27,107 nucleotides of DNA from Protostelium mycophagum (taxonomy: Eukaryota > Evosea > Variosea > Protosteliida > Protosteliaceae), in assembly GCA_002081555.1 (NCBI GenBank), contig MZNV01001648.1:1-27107 (forward strand), in the 5' to 3' direction. The translations under genes were made by a program, and so were the position numbers. Positions 19,212-27,107 of this stretch are shown here, piece by piece; position 1 is the stretch's first letter; every line of letters begins with the position of its first letter. Under the pieces are notes generated by a model that worked only from the letters and a program-made list of their open reading frames with translations, ran no database searches and was not told the DNA's origin.

Positions 19212-21339
19212 TTACATGATCTCTGCTGCGCTCTTTGGTTGAGAAGCCTTCACCGCTTTCGCTTCGTTTCTGATGCTGGCCTGAAGTGGGCCGAGGAAGT
19301 CTTTTCTAAAGGTCTCCACATACGGCCACAAGTCTGTCTTCTTTGCGTGTCTGATATTCTTCTCTTCGGCTGCAGTTCCATCAGAAATTTCTTACAAATT
19401 TTGTTTTTCGTGTGAAATTCTTGATAATATTAAAATTCATTGATACGTATTTCTATAATTCAAAAAATTCTTCAAATTGCAGAAAAAAATTTTCTTGTGT
19501 ACAGCCAGTGAAGGTGAAGCGGATTTTCAGCGGATTTTCACCTGTTTTTCCGGCATCAAACTGATCGATTTGAGAGACAAGCGTGTACAGGTCGGGCACC
19601 TTCTCGGGGTCGAATTCGTCACAATTATTTGGGTCTATCGGCACACAGACTCTTCCTGCACATGATGTCATAAATTGTTCAGACGTCGACAATATAGTTA
19701 TGTCGATGATGCAACCAACACATGTACGTCGACAATTGACATTGTACAGCAGCTTCGGTACGTAATTGATGTGAATGTCGACATTGTACATACCTGTCTT
19801 GGGGTGTACACAAAAGGGTGATTTGAGGAGATGGTTGAGACCGGTGGTGACGTGTACATCCAGACGGGGGTAGCAGAATGTAAACACGATATCATAAATC
19901 GGGTTGACATACATGCGTCTCTGCACAATTTAAATTTCAAAAAGATCTTTTCCCGCCAAAAAAATTCAAACTGACCCCTTTGTAATCTGCAACGGCTCTC
20001 TCGAGGGCAGACCACATAAACTCAGGACTCTCGCCATCTCTGCCCTTCCATGCCTTCACCACATCTGATCGTCTCATCATTGATTCGACATCACTTCTTT
20101 AACATGTCTGCATCACAAGACTTTTAGACAGTTTGACGGCTCTGCCGCGATTCAAAATTTCAGACGACTGTTGCTGCAGCTTTTTTTCAATTTTCTTGAC
20201 AGCAAGTCGTGAAAACCGAGACACCACACGGTAACAACCGTGATCTCGCGTTAAAAACCTTCATCTTTTAATAGAAAATCCCACCAGCTCGAAGTTGTTC
20301 ATCGGGGATCATGTTTAAGATTTTTTCGCGGTTATTCTCGCCCAAGACATCTTGATCCACCAAAATGTGATCCTTGAAGTAAGGCAGTAAGATATCCTAA
20401 TGACGTCATCATCGGTTCAGAAATTTCGGGGAAAACTCACGTCGTAAGATTTCTTCAAAGAGGGGTGAAGTTTCGTTCCAATCGAAACTTTTCTGCTCTT
20501 GTGCTCTCCGCCCTGTACAAGCCACGTTAGTTGACGTGTCGGTTTGCGTCAACTTACCGTGACAACTGTGAGATAATCGGCGATGGCTCTTCTGCCCTCA
20601 ACGGTTAGTTTTCTGGCGCGGGCGTCACAAACCCAGCAGTGAATACCTCTTCGTCCAGAGTACACAAAGAGGACATGCTTGAAACCAAACTCCTCTGATA
20701 GATTCAGATTTTGGCGGGAAAGTTGAATTCAAATTTTGGCGGGAAAATGAGATGGGAAAGAATACGAACCGGTGATGACTCTGTTGATGATTTTGACGGC
20801 GATGGTCATCAAAGACCAACACTTTTGGCAAATGGCTGTACCAGAACAGCAGCTTCGGACATCATCGTAATCGGTCATATCGATATCGAAGACGAGTTCC
20901 TTCTCTTTGGGTGCGAATGATTTGGCGTACATCTCGCGGCTCTTGGGCTGGACAAGTGTCATTTTTCAAGGATCTACATTGTCCTTACCGGTGCTGTGTA
21001 TACGGCGCCAATATCAATCTTGTTGGGATTGGAGTTTGTCAATTCTTTGGCAAATGCTTCCATATCAGCAAAAGATCTGTAACGGGTGTATACATCCCCC
21101 GCAAGAGTGAAAGAGAACTCTCTATTGGAAAAATAGTCCTTCTCAACTATAATTGTCAGATCAGTTTACGGGTGATGATAAATCTTCACCGTTTCCATAG
21201 CTCAGCCATTGATGCATCTCTTTCGCCGGAAAGAGACTTCCTGTGACGTTGTGAGATAGCAGAAACATTGAACGAACTCACCATAGTATATTCTTTGGTA
21301 AGACTCGTAGTCATATTGATTTGTATTCTTGATCACCAT
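19212..21339 (-). CDS. PRIM1: DNA primase small (catalytic) subunit, 11 exons
   Basis: Catalytic subunit of the Pol alpha-primase complex, which makes the RNA primer for nuclear DNA replication. Exons (minus): 21339-21282, 21240-21190, 21146-20989, 20947-20770, 20694-20558, 20512-20441, 20396-20285, 20064-19976, 19920-19794, 19655-19542 and 19369-19212, giving 417 residues (human 420) with phases closing. The metal-binding aspartates are in [10 protein letters not shown] (D110 and D112, cf. human 109/111). The zinc-site cysteines are C122, C123, C129 and C132. The nucleotide-binding SGRRGIHCW motif lies near 161-169, and [20 protein letters not shown] follows. It shares a 116-bp promoter with an NME6-like kinase. 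Intron 4 has two TTTTGGCGGGAAA boxes and the intron between exons 8 and 9 has another. Nothing suggests inactivation. Confidence 0.95.
20709..20747. promoter_or_regulatory. Two E2F-like boxes in primase intron 4
   Basis: TTTTGGCGGGAAA occurs at 20709-20721 and again at 20734-20747, within a short direct repeat that includes ATTTTGGCGGGAAA. The sequence matches the E2F/DP consensus. Primase genes are classical E2F targets in animals and plants. An intronic position is unusual, and the same box is scattered elsewhere in the window, so function is unproven. Confidence 0.4.
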
Positions 21340-21455
21340 TGGGTTGTGCGGTTGATGTTGAGGAAGGAAAGATCAACAGATCTTCATGTTTGAATTTTCC
21401 CGCCAAAACGTTTTGGATCAGATCGCGATCTCTCAAATCATATCAGATCAGAAAC
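21340..21455. promoter_or_regulatory. Bidirectional promoter with E2F-like site, PRIM1 / NME6
   Basis: Only 116 bp separate the divergent start codons. TTTTCCCGCCAAAA at 21395-21408 fits the E2F/DP consensus and is followed by TCAGATC repeats and a TCGCGA. A shared S-phase control of primase and a nucleoside diphosphate kinase would make sense, but this is inferred from the site and arrangement. Confidence 0.55.
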
Positions 21456-22115
21456 ATGGCACAAGTCTTCAGAAAAGGACGATTCACACTCGGTATTATC
21501 AAACCAGATCTCTTTGCTGGCAAGCAAGCAGATCAAAATCTTGCCAAGATTAAAGATATGATGCATGCCCAAGACATCAACCTGATAAAATCAAAGAGGA
21601 CGAGATTAACCAAGGAAAAATCAGAACAATTCTATGGTGAACATGCTGGAAAATTCTTCTATCAAAGATTGGTCTCCTTTATGACCTCTGGGCCAATAGA
21701 ACTCATGGTTCTTGAGTCAAAGAAAGATGAAGTAGACATCATCACACAATGGAGGTCATTGATGGGGCCAACACATGCTGAGAAGTGAGATGAAATTAAT
21801 CTTTCGATCTTTTTGATGAGCGTGGGTCCATCAATCATCCATTCTTAAAAATAAGAAATCTTTTTGGATGATTGTTGATCATATGATCAGAGCGAGGGCG
21901 AACAGTCCGAATAGTATCAGAGCACAGTTTGGGTACTCTGACACAAGGAATGTGGTTCATGGATCTGGTGCGGGCTTCATTCTGTTTTCATATGGGAATA
22001 AATATCCCATTGTGATCGAGTTTGTCTTTGATTCCTTTCAGACAGCCCAGAAACTGCACAGAAGGAGGTCGAGTTCTTCTTCCCAGAACTATTTCAGCAG
22101 AATAAAGAGAAGTAG
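21456..22115 (+). CDS. NME6: Nucleoside diphosphate kinase, NME6-like (3 exons)
   Basis: Transfers gamma-phosphate between nucleoside triphosphates and diphosphates through a phospho-histidine. Exons 21456-21784, 21891-21967 and 22042-22115 give 159 residues. Motifs include FTLGIIKPD at the start, FYGEHAGKFFYQRLVSFMTS, GPIELMVLE, WRSLMGPTHAEKARANSP, then SIRAQFGYSDTRNVVHGSDS with the active histidine at about 133, and EVEFFFPEL near the end. RLV.FM.SGP, LMGPT and a late GSDSPE are characteristic of the group II NME6 type rather than NME1/2. In animals NME6 is largely mitochondrial, but no clear targeting peptide is seen here. The frame is open upstream to 21339, but Met at 21456 matches the family start. 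Confidence 0.92.
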
Positions 22116-22338
22116 TGCTGGATTTGATTTATTTGTCAAGTGTAAATATTGGTAGATATCGCGGCATCACCTTTGTCTTTGTAGTAAAATCTTGTGAAAT
22201 TGTGAATCAATAATGTGTTGAACAGACATTAGTTGATCTATTTAGACATTATTTGATGAGAAGATAATGATCGTCTTTTGTGTTGTAACCTGCTCATTTG
22301 AATGAAACGAAAAATTGTGAAGATCAAAGTCACTTTCC

Positions 22339-25300
22339 ATGAGGATGATTCCCCTTTCAGTGCTCTCATTATTCCTCTTGATAGGCACATGTCTATCAGA
22401 TCAGGATGTAGCCTCTTTCAGTGGTTCCACAGAGGCTGAAAAATATAATTCTACGATGTATTGGGGGAGTTACAGACCTAATCTTTATTTTGGAATGAGA
22501 GCGAGATCACCAAAATCATTCTTGAGTGGGATAATGTGGCATACTGTCTCCAGCACCAACTATCACAGAGGCGATTTCGAAGGTGAATAATCTTGCCACG
22601 TGGAACATTTTTGAGTTGATGATTGAATAGAGATGAGACACACATGTGAACAAGGAGACAACATGCAGAAGTGAGTGGACTGTCCTAAAATTCAATCATC
22701 TTAATATCATAATGATGCAATTTTAAGGTACGGCTGGGTGAGACACGACGGACAGACTTTTGGTGATCAAGAGATCATCGACAGAAACATGGGATTGAAC
22801 ATTGTCACCACCTTCGTAAAAACACCAAATGACCGGTTCGGTATGTCAAAGTCGACTTGAGTAATGTGCTGATCAACACAAACAGGTGGTGAATGGAGTT
22901 ACAGAGTCAGTGTAAAGAGCACCTCTAATGAAGAAAAGATCGTGTCGATGTATAATTATTTCGGTGCACCTCTAAAGTCTCACGAGAGCTTAGAACTGAT
23001 CGGTAAAGGCCACAAGGTAAATTTTCCCTCGTATATTTCTGTGTTTTAAGCCGTTAGTTACCGCGAGAAATCACGTTATGATACCGTAAACTCACTATGT
23101 ACAAAGGGTCTGAACGATGGTGGCGTTTGCGGAGAAACGGATGAACTCGGAAAATTCCAGGTGGCTATTTTTCCGAGCGATGACACAGAAGACCTCGACT
23201 ACAACCCGAAGAAAAAGGATTATGCTTCACATAACGACCTGACGAAGACCTTATATGAAGGATTTATAAACGAAGGCGAGGACCAATTGTGGCAAGTCAA
23301 AGACAATGTGATCAGATCGCTGAGGTAATTTTTTGGAAAAATTTCTTGAATTTTATTTTGAAAAGGAAATGTGAAAATAGTCGTGAAAAATTCAGACGGA
23401 AATGTCGATCTACAACTCATTCTACAACAGACGTGACCAGAACAAATTATATTCCTCTTTCATAAGCAGATATCAAAATACCAAAAAGGAGGAGCACTCT
23501 GTTGTCGTGGCAACCCTACCCAACAAAGTTGCCAAGGGAAGCAATATGTTCGTTCTACAACACTTGTACAAGACCCCTTTTGAGGTAACGACATCATCAT
23601 GTGACATCATCGATCACGAATTTCAACGCCTTTCACGCAGATGAATTGTGGTTCATGCCGAGACATCAGGATGACATGATCATCTTGACAGGCACCTATC
23701 AAAATCTGACATTTCTGACAGTTTGACGTGGTCTACACCAGCGAACCATCAGACTCGCCCATCAAAGGAAGAAAAAGAATCGCCAAAAATTCCAAAACGC
23801 TTTTTGGGGCCGAATTGACGCAGCGCATCGATTCAGAGAGATTCTCTTTTGACCAGAAATTTCACGAAAAATTCGATTTGAAGGGAAAAGGGTATAATGT
23901 TGAATACCAGAAATTCGCGCGGGAAACTTTTAGCAACTTGATTGGTGGAATTGGGTGAGTTTTCAAATTTTTTTATGAGGTTATTTTTTTGTACAAAATG
24001 GATATTGCGGATTTTGATGTTATATTCATTATTCTCGCGGTAACAAACACGTTAATTACCGAGAATCTTAGCGTGGCCTGAGGAAATTCGTCACGGAAAC
24101 CTGCAATGTTCACTCCATTTCAATTTTGCAATTTAAATTTCAAAAGCCTTTTCACATCATCCTCAAGAAAATTCGCAGATATTTCCACGGAAGGTCCATC
24201 GTCAAGCGGGGTCAGTCAGAGGTCGAGACCCCCGCCACCTCGCTCTACACCGCTGTCCCTTCCCGCCCTTTTTTCCCCAGGGGTTTTCTTTGGGATGAGG
24301 GTTTCCACCAGCTTGTAATCCAAAAATGGAATGGAAAGTTAACAGTCGACGTGGTCAAGAATTGGTTCTCCTTAATGGACGAGAAGGGGTGGATTGCGAG
24401 GTAAGAAAATTCCAGGAAATTTAAGAGAAAACTCGATGAAATTTCGACATCAAGCTTGTTGCTATGCAACTGAAATGGGATGGGATTGTTGATATCGCCT
24501 TGAAATTTAAAAATTCAAGTTAAAAATACACAGGGAGCAGATCCTCGGGCAGGAAGCCAGAAGCAAAGTCCCAAGGGAATTTCAGACCCAGTTTGTATGT
24601 AGAAATAATTTTAATTCCACATTTGAATTTCTTCTGTACTGAAAAACAGCCAGAGAAAATATTTTTCGAATAAATTTAATTTTTCGAATAAATTTAATTT
24701 TTCGAATAAATTTAATTTTTAAGTTTTTTAATGATTTCAGGAAGATTATGCAAACCCTCCCACCCTCTTGTTCACCCTTGTTTCACTACAAAGCAACCCC
24801 GAGATGGCATCTACAATGACCCAATTGTTACCACAACTGGACAAGTGGATCAACTGGTTCCAAAGAACACAAAAAGGAGTTGTAGATGGCACTTTCAGAT
24901 GGAGGGGACGAACCGAAAACCACACCCTCACATCAGGTTATTTATACATCCCATTCAAAAATCAATTCCAAAAATCCATAATGAACCAAATTAAAATCTC
25001 GATATTAAAAAGAACAGGACTGGACGATTACCCTAGAGGCCCTGTAAGTGACAACGAATTACATTTGGACTTGGTCTCGTGGATGGCACTCGCCAACAGG
25101 TTGATGTATGATATCACGGAGAAGAGTGGCAAGCCAGAGCATAAGTATCAAGAGAGATATCTTAAGTATGTCAAGAAGATCGAAGGTGAGATGTCTTATT
25201 TCTCGTGATGATATGACATGTCATTTCTGTCAAAAATGTGGAGAATTTCCGAGTGGATGAGTCACATTCCAATGAAACGTTCCATCTACAATTGAATTGA

Positions 25301-26101
25301 TCTGATACTCATGATATCTTAGAATTGTTCTGGGACGAGGAGGCTTCAGCATATGGCGATATCATATATTCAGCGCAAGGAAACACACACGTCACACATT
25401 TGGGCTACATCACCCTTTTCCCCCTTATCGCTGGTGTCATCCCAAAGGTTTGTGTTCTATTTTTAGATGTCACTATTTTTAGAACCATACACTTTTGTCG
25501 ACATTTATTATATTCAGGATTCTCCAAGGCTCGAAAAAATATTAAATATTATCTCGGATAAGTCTAAGTTATGGTCTAATTACGGTCTTCTGAGGTGAAA
25601 TTTTTTTAAATTTTTTAAAAGTTTTATAAAATAAATTTTTTTTAAAAAAATATTCTGAGAACAAAAAGTCTTTCCCGCTCGGATAAATTCTTCGGAACAA
25701 ATGAGAACTACTGGAGAGGCCCCGTCTGGATGAACATCAACTATTTGGTCCTCTCTTCTCTTCACAAACATTACGTGCAGGAGGACTGTCCTTATCACCA
25801 GAAGGCACAGAGGATTTACAAGGACCTCAGAAGCAACCTCATCGCGAATGTCTTTAAGGTGGGTTATGTTTTTGGATGTGGTGTGGTGATGGGCTGTTGT
25901 CCCACATCTGCTTTTGTTTTGTGAGCCGCGAGATGTATTACTCTGGTGTTTTTTAGAGGACAATTGATGACGTGTAAGGTGTGGAAGGAGAGTGGATATG
26001 TCTGGGAGCAGTACAATCCCAATGATGGAAAAGGCCAGAGATCTCATCCCTTTACAGGCTGGACCAGCCTTGTCATCAACATCATGGCAGAGCAATATTA
26101 A
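22339..26101 (+). CDS. MOGS: Mannosyl-oligosaccharide glucosidase, GH63 (15 exons)
   Basis: Processing alpha-glucosidase I removes the outermost glucose from Glc3Man9GlcNAc2 in the ER lumen, the first trimming step before the calnexin cycle. Fifteen exons: 22339-22582, 22631-22670, 22728-22840, 22886-23016, 23107-23324, 23431-23584, 23722-23954, 24179-24400, 24534-24594, 24741-24936, 25018-25185, 25323-25447, 25518-25594, 25669-25862 and 25959-26101, giving 772 residues. A hydrophobic N-terminus ([17 protein letters not shown]) acts as signal or anchor; there is no long cytosolic tail. Then come [20 protein letters not shown] and, in the catalytic (alpha/alpha)6 part, [13 protein letters not shown] with the likely general acid D417. 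SDNELHLDL follows, then YVWEQYNP...HPFTGW with the likely base E742. The donor of exon 14 (25862) was chosen to keep phase. AATAAA overlaps the stop. Confidence 0.95.
24031..24066. repeat. CGGTAA/TTACC inverted repeat in glucosidase intron 7
   Basis: ATTCTCGCGGTAA and TTACCGAGAAT form near-complementary arms around AACACGTTAA-type loop sequence inside the intron 23955-24178. It is one member of the family of CGGTAA-containing dyads found in several introns and spacers of the window. Confidence 0.6.
24662..24720. repeat. 18-bp tandem repeat, three copies, in an intron
   Basis: TTTTTCGAATAAATTTAA is repeated three times head to tail with a partial fourth copy, in the intron between exons 9 and 10 of the glucosidase gene (24595-24740). 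The copies are identical by eye, indicating a recent minisatellite expansion. Confidence 0.85.
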
Positions 26102-26122
26102 ATAAAAACCCTTCTGTCCATT

Positions 26123-26377
26123 TCAACTGGACCTTTTGCGGATTTCCAACACCGTGATGTAGCTGTTGACGTCACGGATAACCCTCAAGCTCACTGCTTT
26201 GTTTTGGCTGAAGAACACCATGAAGGAAGCGTGGTGTAGCTGTTCAAAAATATAAAAGATTTTGACGGTATGTTCCGTTGGTTCCACAGACCAAGTCCAC
26301 GGGAAGGAGAATACCAGCATTGGAATGGATAGGCGGAAGTGAAAATTGAGCATGTCGTTACTTAATTTTGGTTGCAT
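26123..26377 (-). CDS. Possible small protein, 84 codons, unrecognised
   Basis: A single uninterrupted minus-strand frame lies in the 398-bp gap between glucosidase (plus) and the secreted-protein gene (plus). The product has an aromatic-rich middle (MLVFSFPWTWSVEP, KIFYIFEQ) and ends YITVLEIRKRSS. Its mix of hydrophobic and charged residues is protein-like, and it would be convergent with MOGS, with the two stops 22 bp apart. It matches no family I know. It could be the last part of a spliced gene or a chance frame. Confidence 0.35.
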   Translation of the reverse strand: MQPKLSNDMLNFHFRLSIPMLVFSFPWTWSVEPTEHTVKIFYIFEQLHHASFMVFFSQNKAVSLRVIRDVNSYITVLEIRKRSS

Positions 26378-26499
26378 ATTCCCAGTTGCGGTAAGAGCAC
26401 ACGTTAGCTAAGAAGAAAATGAAGCTGGATTTAACGTGTTGCTACCGGGAATTTGAAACCGCTGTGCGATCAGAAATACATGTGGACAAATCAGAAAAG

Positions 26500-27107
26500 A
26501 TGAAGGCCTTCCTCCTATGTACGCTGGTCTCCGCCACATTCGCACTCAAATTGAGCATATCTAAGAATTACTATGCTGAATGGCAGCAAAACAACGGTGG
26601 TGAGAACAGCGAGACTGTGAGTGACCGACCTCTTTTGTGATGGATTCTTAATGCAACTTAGGGCTCATCCATCAGCTTTAATGGAGACATTTATGTTGAG
26701 AGTTGCAATCATGATGCTGATTTCACTCAAAGTTGGTTTGTAGGGAAGGACCATACAACCTATACAGTGAGAACTTCATACAAGAAGAAATCACCTGATC
26801 ATGTGTTAGGTTTTTAGTTGGGCCAACAGCACTTGCGCTGCAGATAATCGGTTGTGGTATAATTATCATGATGCTGTTCCGTACGAGATGATCTTTTCGG
26901 GCCGCATGAAGACGAACGGCACTTCTTGTTCTTACCAGGACCAGCTGGTCAGTCCATCTTTTCAAGATTTAAAAACTGATTTAGATAGGGCTTGGTGTGG
27001 TACGACTCTCTACAAATCTCCTGTAGTCCAGATTTGTACAGACACCTCAGCCACTATTCTCTTCTGGCATTCTTATCCAACCCAAATTGGAACGCTGTTC
27101 AAAGCAG
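26500..27107 (+). CDS. Secreted Cys-containing protein, partial (runs off window)
   Basis: Exons 26500-26616, 26662-26766, 26810-26947 and 26989 to the window end, all phase 0 and in frame. The start MKAFLLCTLVSATFA is a typical cleavable signal peptide. The mature part is rich in Ser, Asn, Tyr, Trp and spaced cysteines (YVESCNHDADFTQSWF, NSTCAADNRLWYNY, GTSCSYQDQL, ISCSPDLYR), with possible N-glycosylation sites at NST and NGT. At least 159 residues are present and the 3' end is missing. I do not recognise the family; an extracellular or phagosomal lumen protein is the most that can be said. An upstream in-frame Met at 26419 would bury the signal peptide, so 26500 is preferred. Confidence 0.65.

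Noticed and set aside
19176-19285. Possible C/D-box snoRNA (ATGATGG ... CTGA)
   Set aside because: The boxes are weak matches, there is no terminal stem, and they overlap the end of the primase gene.
25580-26095. 171-codon minus-strand frame
   Set aside because: Antisense to the last exons of glucosidase I, which are conserved up to the HPFTGW motif.

Overview
The window is from the nuclear genome of a compact, intron-dense eukaryote, most likely a unicellular one. Housekeeping genes lie 100-800 bp apart on both strands. I traced about 80 spliceosomal introns of the GT...AG type. Most are 40-110 nt long, several are under 42 nt, and one shows a TACTAAT-like branch site. No bacterial, organellar or viral genes, rRNA, tRNA or CRISPR array were recognised. 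The gene set (fungal-type HRI1 protein, UFD1, RPB3, DNA primase small subunit, NME6-type kinase, GH63 glucosidase I) does not fix the lineage. An amoebozoan or other free-living protist is only a guess.

Layout from left to right: HRI1-like gene (304-1224, minus), with a 68-bp copy of its last coding stretch at the window's left edge. Then a very long 36-exon gene (1450-10099, minus) for a 1476-residue protein with a beta-rich/C2-like front half, a long coiled coil and a disordered tail. It is divergent from UFD1 (10344-12193, plus). Next come RPB3 (12402-14453, plus), a START-domain lipid-transfer protein (14724-15656, plus) whose 3' end is triplicated in tandem, and a PB1 plus zinc-ribbon protein (16781-18449, plus). 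An orphan region follows. DNA primase small subunit (19212-21339, minus) is divergent from an NME6-like nucleoside diphosphate kinase (21456-22115, plus). Then come mannosyl-oligosaccharide glucosidase (22339-26101, plus), a possible small minus-strand ORF, and the start of a secreted Cys-containing protein that runs off the right edge.

All gene models were built by hand from splice sites, and reading phase closes across every exon in each multi-exon model. This is strong internal support, but no transcript data were available. The genes do not form one pathway. The natural groupings are UFD1 and glucosidase I (ER protein quality control) and primase with an NDP kinase (DNA synthesis and nucleotide supply, sharing a 116-bp promoter with an E2F-like site).

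The most unusual material is the non-coding DNA. Introns and spacers carry a small set of recurrent short motifs: TCTACAAC/GTTGTAGA, TGACGTCA, the palindrome CGGCTCTGCCG, and CGGTAA..TTACCG hairpins. One long intron also holds two foldback elements, one of them flanked by TTAA. Two genes have had the tail of their last coding exon copied downstream, each copy beginning just after an AG.
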